Positions 17,093 through 25,722 of a stretch of DNA of 64,000 nt are shown piece after piece. Location: the NCBI RefSeq assembly GCF_018129965.1, contig NZ_JAFCKW010000014.1:62001-126000 (forward strand), read 5' to 3'. Under the pieces are notes generated by a model that was not told the origin of the DNA, searched no databases, and saw only the letters and a list, made by a program, of their open reading frames with translations. A program made the position numbers and the translations under genes. How positions within the stretch are numbered: the stretch's first letter is position 1; the number at the start of each line of letters is the position of its first letter. The stretch is from Bradyrhizobium diazoefficiens. GTDB lineage: Bacteria > Pseudomonadota > Alphaproteobacteria > Rhizobiales > Xanthobacteraceae.

Positions 17093-20000
17093 GCAATTTT
17101 TTCAATGTGGCCATATACTGGTCGAGATCGAAGCGGTCGACCAGCGAACGCATCTGCGCGACGAAGTCGGCATGTTCAGGATGCTCGCTGCCGATCTCGT
17201 CCAGCTTCAATTGGATGCCCTTGACGTAGCCGATCTGGCCGAGCCCGATCAGCGCCTCGATGTGCTGAACCGGCGGCCGCGAGCCGCTCTCCGGCTGCCA
17301 CAGCGGCACGATGATCTCGTCTGAGCCATATTGCCATTCGATCTTGAGGAGCTGTCGGATGGTCTCCAGCAGCTTCGGAATGTCGATCGGCTTCATCAGA
17401 TAGCCGTCGTGGAAGGGCTGCGCCAGCGGCGTGCCGTGGGCTTCGAGTGCGCTGGCCGACACCATCAGGATGCGTGCCTGATGATGGCCGTCCGCACGCA
17501 GCGTCTCCGCGACGGTCCAGCCGTCCATGCCCGGCATGGAAATGTCGAGCAGGAACAGATCGGGCCGGCAATGCTGCGACAAGGCCAGGCAGCCCGGCCC
17601 GTCGGGCGCGCTGAGCAGGATGAAGCCGAGCGGCGTCAGCACCTCGCGCAGGAGGTCGCGATGAACCGGATCGTCGTCGGTGATGAGGATGGTCTTGCGC
17701 GCGCCGTGATAGCCGGAGACTGGGGCCTCGACCGGCGCGATCCGCTGCGGATTGGTGACCTCCGACAGCAGCATCTTCACCTTGAAGGTGCTGCCGCGGC
17801 CGACCGTGCTGGAGACCTTGATATCGCCGCCCATCACACCGGCGAGCAACCGGCTGATGGTCAGGCCGAGCCCGGTCCCGGTCTGCGGCTGTGAGACGCC
17901 GAGCGCGCCCCGTTCGAACGGCGCGAAGATCCGTTCGAGATCGTCGCTCTGGATGCCGGGGCCGGTATCGATCACTTCGAACTCGGCGACGGGGCTGCGA
18001 TAGTGCACGACGAACTGCACGCTACCGGTCTGGGTGAACTTGATCGCGTTGGAGAGCAGGTTGATCAGGACTTGGCGGAGGCGCTTTTCGTCGGCATAGA
18101 CCACGAGCGGCAAATGGGCCGGCCGCCTGAAGACGAAGTCGATGCCCTTGGCAGAAGCCTGAAGGCGGAACATGCCGACGAGCTGGTCGAGGAATTCGCT
18201 CAGACGCACCTCGTCGCGCGACAGATAGAGCCGTCCCGCCTCGATCTTGGAGATATCCAGGATGCCGTCGATCAAACCGGAGAGGTGATCGGCACTGCGG
18301 CGGACGACCCGGACCTGATCCTTCGGCTTGGTCTGCAGCGAGGCGTCCTGCTCGAGCAGCTGGGCATAGCCGCTGATCGCGTTCAGCGGCGAGCGCAGTT
18401 CGTGGCTGAGGCCCACGACATAGCGGCTCTTGGCGAGGTTGGCGGATTCGGCGACCTCCTTGGCGCGCTGTAGCTCGGCATCGGTGCGCTTGTGGGCGTC
18501 GATCTCCTGGATCAGCAGCGTCGTCTGCCGCTTGGTTTCAGCCTCCGCCGCGCGACGGCTCTGCTGGGCCAGCACGAACAGCCAGGCCACGACGCCGATG
18601 ATGATGCTGAGCGAAAAGAACACCTTCCAGAGCACGTTGGAGACGAGCGTGGTCTCGCCATGGACGCTCGCCGAGGTCTGCAGAAAGATCAGTCCGAGCA
18701 CCAGTGCGACGAGGCCGGCCGAGACGACGAACACGCCGATATAGTGCCCGAACTGGGAGTTGATCCGCTGGTAGATCGGCTGCGGCAGGATCCTGCTGAG
18801 GGCATCGGCGAACTGCACCTGTGCGCGCGCATGCGGCTTGCAGAGGTCGTGGCAGCGCGCGTCGAGGGAGCAGCACAGCGAGCAGATGGGGCCGGCATAG
18901 GCGGGGCAGGACGTCATGTCCTCGGGCTCGAAGCTGTGCTCGCAGATGCAGCACTGGATCGACTCGATGTTGGCCCAGCTCCGCTTCGGCTTGCGTGCGA
19001 TGTAGAACTTGCCGCCGGTGAGCCAGGCGATGATCGGGGCGGTGACGAAGGCCACCGTCAGCGCGACGAAGGCGGCGAGCGCCTTCATGGTCGGGCCGAA
19101 CAGGCCGTAGAACGCCGCGATCGAGACGATGATCGCGAGCGTCATCGCGCCGACGCCGACCGGATTGATGTCGTAGAGATGCGCGCGCTTGAACTCCATC
19201 TGCGGCGGGCGCAGGCCGAGCGGCTTGTTGACAACGAGATCGGACACCAGCGCGCCGACCCAGGCGATCGCGACGTTGGAGTAGAGCGCGAGCGTCTGCT
19301 CCAGCGCCTTGTAGACGCCGATCTCCATCAGCAGCAGCGCCACCGTCACGTTGAACACCAGCCAGACGACGCGTCCGGGATGGCTGTGCGTGAGGCGCGA
19401 GAAGAAATTCGACCAGGCGATCGAGCCGGCATAGGCGTTGGTGACGTTGATCTTCAACTGCGACAGCACCACGAAGACGCCTGTGAGCGCCAGCGCGAGA
19501 TCCGGATCCGACAGCACGTACCTGAACGCCACGAGATACATATGCGCGGGTTCGGCCGCCTCCTCGGGCGGCACGCCGTGGCTCAGCGCGAAGAAGGCGA
19601 GGAACGAGCCCGCCAGCAGCTTCAATGCACCGAGCACAATCCAGCCAGGACCCGCGCTCATCAATGCAATCCACCATGACGTCTTCGACGTGCGGCGGTC
19701 GCGCGGCAGGAAGCGAAGGAAGTCGACCTGCTCGCCGATCTGCGCCACCAGCGAGAACACCACGGAGGATGCAACCCCGAACAGCAACAGGTCGAAATGG
19801 CCGCCGAGGTCGCCGTGTTCGCCGGCGAATTTGTGCCATTCGGTGAAGGAGTGGGGGTTGGCCCAGGCGATCGCGGCGAAGGGCAGGATGTGCAGGACGA
19901 TCCAGAGCGGTTGCGTCCAGAGCTGAAAGCGGCTGATCAGCGTGATGCCGTAGGTCACTAGCGGGATGATCGCGACCGCGCTGATGAGATAGCCGATCGG

Positions 20001-20447
20001 GCGCGGGATGCCGAGGCACATCTCCAGCGCGGTCGCCAGGATGACGGCCTCGACCGCGAAAAAGATGAAGGTGAAGGAGGCGTAGATCAGCGAGGTGACG
20101 GTCGAGCCGATATAGCCGAAGCCGGCACCCCGGGTGAGCAGGTCAATATCGATGCCGCATTTGGCTGCATAATAGGCAATTGGGACGCCGCAAAAGAAGA
20201 TGATGGTGGAGACGACGAGGATCGCAGCGGCGGCGTTGGTGACGCCATAGTTGAGGGTGATGGTACCGCCGATCGCCTCCAGTACCAGGAAGGAGATCGC
20301 GCCCATGGCGGTGTTGGCGACGCGGGCGGCGGACCAGCGCCGCGCGCTCTTGGCCGTGAAGCGCAGCGCGTAGTCTTCCAGCGTCTGGTTGGCGACCCAT
20401 TGATTGTACTGGCGCCTGACGCGGTCTATTCGCTGCCGCCCTGCCAC
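17076..20447 (-). CDS. NCS1-like permease fused to hybrid sensor histidine kinase
   Basis: 1123 residues from a GTG start. Residues about 40-475 form a multi-span (about 12 helices) transporter domain resembling the NCS1 nucleobase/hydantoin symporters (SFLVLEAIGGTITLNYG; TSWWIALMSAGPGWIVLGA). A cysteine-rich knot follows at 499-537 (QCCICEHS, CPAYAGPICSLCCS, CHDLC), then two more membrane helices (about 568-628), a coiled-coil linker, and a kinase core with phospho-acceptor His682 in GLSHELRSPLNA, N-box NLLSNAIKF, DTGPGI and GTGLGL. A receiver domain lies at about 918-1037 with Asp968 in LLDISMPG. The C-terminal 85 residues are undefined. The layout suggests that a transport-like domain reads a small nitrogen compound and controls phosphorylation. 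It is divergent from urtA. Confidence 0.87.
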   Translation of the reverse strand: MAGRQRIDRVRRQYNQWVANQTLEDYALRFTAKSARRWSAARVANTAMGAISFLVLEAIGGTITLNYGVTNAAAAILVVSTIIFFCGVPIAYYAAKCGIDIDLLTRGAGFGYIGSTVTSLIYASFTFIFFAVEAVILATALEMCLGIPRPIGYLISAVAIIPLVTYGITLISRFQLWTQPLWIVLHILPFAAIAWANPHSFTEWHKFAGEHGDLGGHFDLLLFGVASSVVFSLVAQIGEQVDFLRFLPRDRRTSKTSWWIALMSAGPGWIVLGALKLLAGSFLAFFALSHGVPPEEAAEPAHMYLVAFRYVLSDPDLALALTGVFVVLSQLKINVTNAYAGSIAWSNFFSRLTHSHPGRVVWLVFNVTVALLLMEIGVYKALEQTLALYSNVAIAWVGALVSDLVVNKPLGLRPPQMEFKRAHLYDINPVGVGAMTLAIIVSIAAFYGLFGPTMKALAAFVALTVAFVTAPIIAWLTGGKFYIARKPKRSWANIESIQCCICEHSFEPEDMTSCPAYAGPICSLCCSLDARCHDLCKPHARAQVQFADALSRILPQPIYQRINSQFGHYIGVFVVSAGLVALVLGLIFLQTSASVHGETTLVSNVLWKVFFSLSIIIGVVAWLFVLAQQSRRAAEAETKRQTTLLIQEIDAHKRTDAELQRAKEVAESANLAKSRYVVGLSHELRSPLNAISGYAQLLEQDASLQTKPKDQVRVVRRSADHLSGLIDGILDISKIEAGRLYLSRDEVRLSEFLDQLVGMFRLQASAKGIDFVFRRPAHLPLVVYADEKRLRQVLINLLSNAIKFTQTGSVQFVVHYRSPVAEFEVIDTGPGIQSDDLERIFAPFERGALGVSQPQTGTGLGLTISRLLAGVMGGDIKVSSTVGRGSTFKVKMLLSEVTNPQRIAPVEAPVSGYHGARKTILITDDDPVHRDLLREVLTPLGFILLSAPDGPGCLALSQHCRPDLFLLDISMPGMDGWTVAETLRADGHHQARILMVSASALEAHGTPLAQPFHDGYLMKPIDIPKLLETIRQLLKIEWQYGSDEIIVPLWQPESGSRPPVQHIEALIGLGQIGYVKGIQLKLDEIGSEHPEHADFVAQMRSLVDRFDLDQYMATLKKLHAYEH

Positions 20448-20625
20448 CGAACCCCACTCCCGAACTCGTTCGAAAACCTCTCGTGAACTCGCAAATCCCG
20501 TACCAAAAGCCTACGTCGGTATTTTGCGGTGCAGTATACGCGATCTTGCGTATGCTTGCGTTGCACAAATTCGAGCCATCCTCACGGCACCAATCGCGTG
20601 TCCTCGAACAAACAGTGGGGTGCTC
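20448..20625. promoter_or_regulatory. Divergent control region between kinase and urtA, with an operator-like palindrome
   Basis: The 178-base gap holds an inverted repeat GTATACGC (20534-20541) / GCGTATGC (20548-20555) with a 6-base spacer, matching at 7 of 8 positions. It lies about 80 bases before the urtA start, where a response-regulator site would be expected. I looked for a sigma-54 TGGCAC-N5-TTGC element and did not find one. Confidence 0.4.
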
Positions 20626-21885
20626 ATGTCAGACGAAGCAAACAAGGGCCTGTTGTCGCCGCTCCGGCGCAAACTATTGATGGGAATGGCCGCCGTGCCG
20701 GCCATCACGATGCTGCCGCGGGCGTCCTTTGCGCAGGCCCCGGCGACCTCGGCGGTCAACACCACGGGCCTTGCGGTCACCGACACCGAGGTGACGGTCG
20801 GCATCCTCCACTCGGCGACCGGCACCATGGCCATCTCCGAAACCGGCTCGATCGAGGCCGAGAAGCTCGCCATCGAGCAGATCAACGCCGCCGGCGGTGT
20901 GCTCGGGCGCAAGATCAAGTTCATCCAGGAAGACGGCGCCAGCGACTGGCCGACCTTCGCCGAGAAGGCCAAGAAGCTGCTCGTCAACGACAAGGTCGCG
21001 GCGATCATGGGCTGCTGGACCTCGGCTTCGCGCAAGGCGGTGCTGCCGGTCATGGAGCAGTATAACGGCATGCTCTACTACCCGACCTTCTACGAAGGTC
21101 TCGAGCAGTCCAAGAACGTGATCTACACCGGCCAGGAGGCCACCCAGCAGATTCTCGCCGGCCTGAACTGGATCGCCAAGGAAAAGGGCGCCAAGTCGTT
21201 CTTCTTCATCGGTTCCGACTACATCTGGCCGCGCACCTCGAACAAGATCGCGCGCAAGCACGTCGAGAACGTGCTGAAGGGCAAGGTCGTCGGCGAGGAG
21301 TATTATCCGCTCGGCAACACCCAGTTCAACTCGGTCATCAACAAGATCAAGCTGACCAAGCCCGACGTGATCTTCACCGACGTCGTCGGCGGATCGAACG
21401 TCGCCTTCTACAAGCAGCTCAAGGCCGCCGGCATCGACCTCTCCAAGCAGGCGCTGCTGACGATCTCGGTGACCGAAGACGAGATCGACGGTATCGGCGG
21501 CGAGAACATCGCGGGCGCCTATGCCTGCATGAAGTACTTCCAGTCGCTCGACAATCCGAACAACAAGGCCTTCGTGCCCGCGTTCAAGAAGATGTGGGGC
21601 GAGAAGACCGTGATCGGAGACGTCACCCAGGCTGCCTATCTCGGCCCGTGGCTGTGGAAATTGACGGTCGAGAAGGCCGGCTCCTTCGACATCGACAAGA
21701 TCGCGGCGGCTTCGCCGGGCGTCGAGTTCAAGGGCGCTCCGGAAGGCTATGTGCGCATCCACGAAAATCATCACCTCTGGTCGAAGACCCGGGTGGGACG
21801 CGCCAAGCTCGATGGTCAGTTCGAGCTGATCTACGAGACCGCCGATCTCGTCGAGCCGGATCCGTTCCCGAAGGGCTACCAGTAA
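20626..21885 (+). CDS. urtA: Urea/short-chain amide ABC transporter, substrate-binding protein
   Basis: 419 residues from the ATG at 20626. The N-terminus LSPLRRKLLMGMAAVPAITM followed by ASFAQA is a twin-arginine-like export signal. The mature protein has the type-I periplasmic binding fold of UrtA/FmdD/AmiC: GILHSATGTMAISETGS, INAAGGVLGRKI, ASDWPTFAEKAKKLL, MGCWTSASRKAVLPV and FIGSDYIWPRTSN. It should capture urea or small amides such as formamide and acetamide in the periplasm. First gene of an operon with permeases, ATPases and amide hydrolases, and divergent from the permease-kinase. The neighbours favour amides at least as much as urea, as no urease gene is in the window. Confidence 0.9.
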   Translation: MSDEANKGLLSPLRRKLLMGMAAVPAITMLPRASFAQAPATSAVNTTGLAVTDTEVTVGILHSATGTMAISETGSIEAEKLAIEQINAAGGVLGRKIKFIQEDGASDWPTFAEKAKKLLVNDKVAAIMGCWTSASRKAVLPVMEQYNGMLYYPTFYEGLEQSKNVIYTGQEATQQILAGLNWIAKEKGAKSFFFIGSDYIWPRTSNKIARKHVENVLKGKVVGEEYYPLGNTQFNSVINKIKLTKPDVIFTDVVGGSNVAFYKQLKAAGIDLSKQALLTISVTEDEIDGIGGENIAGAYACMKYFQSLDNPNNKAFVPAFKKMWGEKTVIGDVTQAAYLGPWLWKLTVEKAGSFDIDKIAAASPGVEFKGAPEGYVRIHENHHLWSKTRVGRAKLDGQFELIYETADLVEPDPFPKGYQ

Positions 21886-22032
21886 GACCGGCTACCGTTA
21901 AGTCGCGGCGCCTGCCGCGGTTTGCCTCAAGTTCAAGCAGCTCCCTGGCGTGGACAGCAACTCCACGCCCAAGACCCCCGCGTCGCGAACCTGCTCGCGA
22001 CGCGGGACCTTAATCTCCGACGGAGGACATCG

Positions 22033-22959
22033 ATGTTCGGCGACTACTCGCTTGGTGACCTTGGCTCCATCTTCGTCATGCAGGGTTTTGCAGGACTGAT
22101 CCTGTTCTCGGTCTACGTTCTCATGGCGCTCGGCCTTGCCATCATCTTCGGCCAGATGGGCGTCATCAACATGGCCCATGGCGAGTTCATGATCCTGGGG
22201 GCCTACGTCACCTGGATGACCTCGAATTTCTTCCAGAACTACCTGCCCAGCCTGTTCAGCGGCTATTTCTTCCTGGCGATGATACTGGCCTTCGTCGCGT
22301 CAGGCGCCCTGGGAATGCTGGTGGAGTGGGTGCTGATACGGCATCTCTACAAGCGCCCGCTCGACACACTGCTCGCCACCTGGGGCCTCAGCCTGATGCT
22401 CCAGCAGGCCTATCGTTCCGTATTCGGCGCGCGCGAAGTCGGCGTCGAGCTGCCGCAGTGGATGCTGGGCTCGCTGCACGTGACCGACAGCATCGAGGTG
22501 CCGATCAACGGCGTCTTCGTGATGTGTCTCACCGTCCTGATCACCATCGCCGTCGCCTATGTGATGTACAAGTCGCGCTGGGGCCGCCAGGTCCGCGCGG
22601 TGGTGCAGAACCGCATCATGGCCGGCGCGGTCGGCATCAACACCGAAAAGGTCGACCGTTACACCTTCGGACTCGGCTGCGGCATCGCCGGCGTCGCCGG
22701 CAGCGCCTTCACGATGATCGGTTCCACCGGGCCGACGTCCGGCCAGCTCTACATCGTCGATACGTTCCTGGTCGTCGTGTTCGGCGGCGCTGCGAGCCTG
22801 ATTGGCACCATCGCCTCGGCCTTCTCGATCTCGCAGACGCAATCCACCCTTGAGTTCTTCATGTCGGGCTCGATGGCCAAGGTGCTGACGCTGCTCGCGG
22901 TTGTCGGAATCCTGATGCTGCGGCCGCAAGGGCTGTTCGCCCTCAAGGTCCGCAAGTGA
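22033..22959 (+). CDS. urtB: Urea/amide ABC transporter permease UrtB
   Basis: 308 residues from the ATG at 22033, preceded by CGGAGGA. It is a LivH-family inner-membrane permease with about eight hydrophobic segments, including the family start LILFSVYVLMALGLAIIFGQ and the MGVINMAHGEFMILGAY signature. Near the end GGAASLIGTIAS is also typical. It pairs with UrtC to form the channel of the importer. The gap of 147 bases after urtA is larger than elsewhere in the operon and contains no visible terminator. Confidence 0.93.
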   Translation: MFGDYSLGDLGSIFVMQGFAGLILFSVYVLMALGLAIIFGQMGVINMAHGEFMILGAYVTWMTSNFFQNYLPSLFSGYFFLAMILAFVASGALGMLVEWVLIRHLYKRPLDTLLATWGLSLMLQQAYRSVFGAREVGVELPQWMLGSLHVTDSIEVPINGVFVMCLTVLITIAVAYVMYKSRWGRQVRAVVQNRIMAGAVGINTEKVDRYTFGLGCGIAGVAGSAFTMIGSTGPTSGQLYIVDTFLVVVFGGAASLIGTIASAFSISQTQSTLEFFMSGSMAKVLTLLAVVGILMLRPQGLFALKVRK

Positions 22960-22978
22960 GAAACGGAAGGCTGATGCA

Positions 22979-24121
22979 ATGACCGAGAATCGCTTCTTCA
23001 ATCGATCGGAGTTCATCGGAATTCTGTTGCTCGCGGTCTTCCTGGTGGTGGTCCTCCCGCTCACGCTCGACGTCTTCAGGCTCAATCTGGTCGCCAAATA
23101 TCTGACCTATGCCTTCGTCGCGCTGGGGCTGGTGATCTGCTGGGGCTATGGCGGCATTCTCAGCCTCGGTCAAGGCGTGTTCTTCGGCCTCGGCGGCTAC
23201 TGCATGGCGATGTTCCTCAAGCTCGAGGCATCGAGCGTGGAGAACACCAAGATCCAGTCGACTCCCGGCATCCCCGATTTCATGGACTGGAACCAGATCA
23301 CGGCGCTGCCGCTGTTCTGGAAGCCGTTCCACAGCCTCACCTTCACGATCGCCGCCATCATCCTCGTGCCCGGCATCTTCGCTCTCATCATCGGCACCGC
23401 GATGTTCAAGCGCCGGGTCGGCGGCACCTACTTCGCCATCATCACCCAGGCGGTCGCGGCCATTCTCACCATCCTGATCGTCGGACAGCAGGGCTACACC
23501 GGCGGCATCAACGGCATGACCGATCTGCGCACCCTGAAAGGATGGGACATCCGTCCCGACCATGCCAAGATCGTGCTGTACTTCTTCGAGGTCGGATGCC
23601 TGTTTGCGTGCATCATGATCGCGCAGTTCGTCCGGCACTCCAAACTCGGGCGCATTCTCGTCGCGATGCGCGAGAAAGAAGACCGGGTTCGCTTCTCGGG
23701 CTACAGCGTCGCGAACTTCAAGATCTTCGCCTTCTGCATCGCCGCGGTGTTCGCCGCGATCGGCGGCGCCATGTTCGCGCTGAATGTCGGCTTCATGTCA
23801 CCGTCCTTCGTCGGCATCGTGCCGTCGATCGAGATGGTGATCTACACGGCGGTCGGCGGCCGCTTGTCGATCCTGGGCGCCATCTACGGCACGCTGCTGG
23901 TCAATTTCGCCAAGACCAGCCTGTCGGAAACCTTTCCCGAATTGTGGCTGTTCGGTCTCGGCGGTCTGTTCATCGCCGTGGTGCTCGCCTTCCCGAACGG
24001 TCTTGCTGGGATCTGGAGTGACTACGTGCAGCCGCGCATCGATCGCCTGATCTCGTCGCGCAAACCCAAGCCTGAAGGCTGGACCGACAGCTCGGTCGCC
24101 GACGGCGCCCCGGCGGAGTGA
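22979..24121 (+). CDS. urtC: Urea/amide ABC transporter permease UrtC
   Basis: 380 residues of the LivM family. About ten hydrophobic spans are visible, with the recurrent ICWGYGGILSLGQGVFFGLG motif, GGTYFAIITQAVAAIL and FKIFAFCIAAVFAAIGGAMF. It is the second channel subunit and lies 19 bases after urtB. The hydrophilic C-terminal tail (SSRKPKPEGWTDS) is cytosolic. The TGA stop at 24119-24121 overlaps the first copy of a 54-base tandem repeat that leads into urtD. Confidence 0.93.
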   Translation: MTENRFFNRSEFIGILLLAVFLVVVLPLTLDVFRLNLVAKYLTYAFVALGLVICWGYGGILSLGQGVFFGLGGYCMAMFLKLEASSVENTKIQSTPGIPDFMDWNQITALPLFWKPFHSLTFTIAAIILVPGIFALIIGTAMFKRRVGGTYFAIITQAVAAILTILIVGQQGYTGGINGMTDLRTLKGWDIRPDHAKIVLYFFEVGCLFACIMIAQFVRHSKLGRILVAMREKEDRVRFSGYSVANFKIFAFCIAAVFAAIGGAMFALNVGFMSPSFVGIVPSIEMVIYTAVGGRLSILGAIYGTLLVNFAKTSLSETFPELWLFGLGGLFIAVVLAFPNGLAGIWSDYVQPRIDRLISSRKPKPEGWTDSSVADGAPAE

Positions 24122-24131
24122 GGAGATCATC

Positions 24132-24182
24132 ATGCTCGTCGGTCATCACGATGCCGATGCCACGCTGGCAGTGAGGAGATAG
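24132..24182 (+). CDS. Mini-ORF 1 upstream of urtD (16 codons)
   Basis: Reads MLVGHHDADATLAVRR then TAG. It has a GAGGAG ribosome site and stops 3 bases before the next ATG. It may be translated by coupling from urtC, or may simply be a by-product of the duplication. No function is known. Confidence 0.35.
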   Translation: MLVGHHDADATLAVRR

Positions 24183-24185
24183 ATC

Positions 24186-24236
24186 ATGCTCGTCGGTCAT
24201 CACGATGTCGATGCCGCGCTGGCGGTGAGGAGATAA
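24186..24236 (+). CDS. Mini-ORF 2 upstream of urtD (16 codons)
   Basis: Reads MLVGHHDVDAALAVRR then TAA; it differs from mini-ORF 1 at two residues (Ala to Val, Thr to Ala). It again has its own GAGGAG site and ends 3 bases before the urtD ATG at 24240, so ribosomes could restart directly on urtD. Confidence 0.35.
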   Translation: MLVGHHDVDAALAVRR

Positions 24237-24239
24237 ATC

Positions 24240-24995
24240 ATGCTCGTCGGTCATCAGCCCAAGGAATTCCTGCTCGCGGTCGAGGGACTGACCGTGTCGT
24301 TCGACGGGTTCAAGGCCGTCAACGATCTCTCCTTCTACGTCGATGAGAACGAGATCCGCGTCATCATCGGCCCCAATGGCGCCGGCAAGACCACCGTGCT
24401 CGACTTGATCTGCGGCAAGACCAAAGCGACGTCGGGTTCGATCCAGTTTCGCGGCAAAGAGCTGACCCGGATGAAGGAGAACGAGATCGTCAAGACCGGG
24501 GTCGGGCGAAAATTCCAGAATCCGTCGATCTACGACGATCTCACCGTGTTCGAGAATCTCGAGATCTCCTATCCGCGCGGCCGCTCCGTATTCGGTGCGC
24601 TGACCTTCACCCGTGACGCCGCCGTGCGCGATCGCGTGCACGAGGTCGCCGAAATGATCTTCCTGAAGGACAAGCTGAACATGAGCGCCGACCTGCTCAG
24701 CCACGGCCAGAAGCAATGGCTGGAGATCGGCATGCTGCTGATCCAGGATCCGGACCTTCTGATGCTGGACGAGCCTGTCGCCGGGATGAGCGTATCCGAA
24801 CGCGCGAAGACCGCGGAGCTTCTCAACCGCATCATCAAGAACCGGTCCGTGCTGGTGATCGAGCACGACATGAAGTTCGTCGAGGACATCGCGCACAAGG
24901 TCACGGTGCTTCACCAGGGCCAGATCCTCTCCGAAGGCACCATGGAGAAGGTCCAGAACGATCCCAAGGTCATTGAAGTGTATCTCGGCCACTAA
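24240..24995 (+). CDS. urtD: Urea/amide ABC transporter ATPase UrtD
   Basis: 251 residues of the LivG-type ATPase family. Walker A is GPNGAGKTTVLDLI, the Q-loop region is GRKFQNPSIYDDLTVFENLE, the signature is LSHGQKQWLEIGMLL (SHGQK rather than SGGQ, as in UrtD proteins), Walker B is LLMLDEPVAGM and the switch His is VIEHDM. The start at 24240 is the third of three equivalent ATGs and the only one open into the gene. It energises UrtBC together with UrtE, which starts 10 bases after its stop. Confidence 0.94.
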   Translation: MLVGHQPKEFLLAVEGLTVSFDGFKAVNDLSFYVDENEIRVIIGPNGAGKTTVLDLICGKTKATSGSIQFRGKELTRMKENEIVKTGVGRKFQNPSIYDDLTVFENLEISYPRGRSVFGALTFTRDAAVRDRVHEVAEMIFLKDKLNMSADLLSHGQKQWLEIGMLLIQDPDLLMLDEPVAGMSVSERAKTAELLNRIIKNRSVLVIEHDMKFVEDIAHKVTVLHQGQILSEGTMEKVQNDPKVIEVYLGH

Positions 24996-25005
24996 GGAGC
25001 GCGCG

Positions 25006-25695
25006 ATGCTGGCTATTTCGGATCTTCACGTCGCCTACGGCCAGAGCGAGGTTCTGCACGGGCTGAACGTCAAGGTCGCACCCAACGAGATCGTTGCGAT
25101 CATGGGTCGTAACGGCATGGGCAAGACCACGCTGATGAAATCGCTGATGGGCATCCTGCCGATGAAGAGCGGTTCCGTCAGCATGGACGGTGCCGAGCTC
25201 GGCGGCCTGCCGAGCTACGAGCGGGTCGCCAAGGGCCTCGCCTATGTGCCGCAGGGCCGCATGATCTTCTCCACCATGACGGTGAAGGAGAACATCGAGA
25301 CCGGTCTGGTCGTCTCCGGCGGGACCGAAGTCCCCGCCGATATCTACGAATTGTTCCCGGTGCTACTGGAGATGAAGGGCCGCCGTGGCGGCAATCTCTC
25401 TGGCGGCCAGCAGCAGCAGCTCGCCATCGCCCGCGCGCTTGCGACCAAGCCGAAGGTTCTGCTGCTTGACGAGCCGACCGAAGGCATCCAGCCGTCCATC
25501 ATCAAGGAGATGGCGCGCACCCTGAAGCGCATCCGCGATGAAAAGGGCCTCTCGATCGTCGTGTCCGAGCAGGTGCTGAGCTTCGCGCTCGATATCGCCG
25601 ACCGCGTGCTGGTGATCGAGAACGGCGAAATCGTGCGTGACGATCCGCGCGACGCCGTCGATGCCGCGCAGGTCTCGAAATATCTGTCCGTCTAA
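25006..25695 (+). CDS. urtE: Urea/amide ABC transporter ATPase UrtE
   Basis: 229 residues from the ATG at 25006, preceded by AAGGAG; an upstream in-frame ATG at 24973 lies within urtD. It is a LivF-type ATPase: Walker A GRNGMGKTTLMKSLMG, Q-loop YVPQGRMIFSTMTVKEN, signature LSGGQQQQLAIARAL, Walker B VLLLDEPTEGIQPS and a VVSEQV switch where most ABC ATPases have His. It is the second nucleotide-binding subunit. The fmdA gene follows after 27 bases, so transport and hydrolysis genes share a transcript. Confidence 0.94.
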   Translation: MLAISDLHVAYGQSEVLHGLNVKVAPNEIVAIMGRNGMGKTTLMKSLMGILPMKSGSVSMDGAELGGLPSYERVAKGLAYVPQGRMIFSTMTVKENIETGLVVSGGTEVPADIYELFPVLLEMKGRRGGNLSGGQQQQLAIARALATKPKVLLLDEPTEGIQPSIIKEMARTLKRIRDEKGLSIVVSEQVLSFALDIADRVLVIENGEIVRDDPRDAVDAAQVSKYLSV

Positions 25696-25722
25696 CCAAC
25701 CGTGTAAAAGGGGAGCATCTCG

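Larger units (their letters stand above)
24118..24256 (+). repeat. 54-base tandem repeat carrying ribosome site and start codon of urtD
   Basis: GTGAGGAGAT...ATGCTCGTCGGTCATCA occurs three times, with ATGs at 24132, 24186 and 24240, exactly 54 bases apart. The first two copies run on with near-identical sequence (GATGCCGATGCCACGCTGGC versus GATGTCGATGCCGCGCTGGC); the third diverges into urtD after GGTCATCA. Confidence 0.95.

Noticed and set aside
24118..24256. CRISPR-like interpretation of the 54-base repeats
   Set aside because: Only three direct copies with no spacers and no cas genes; the units carry ribosome sites and start codons of urtD.
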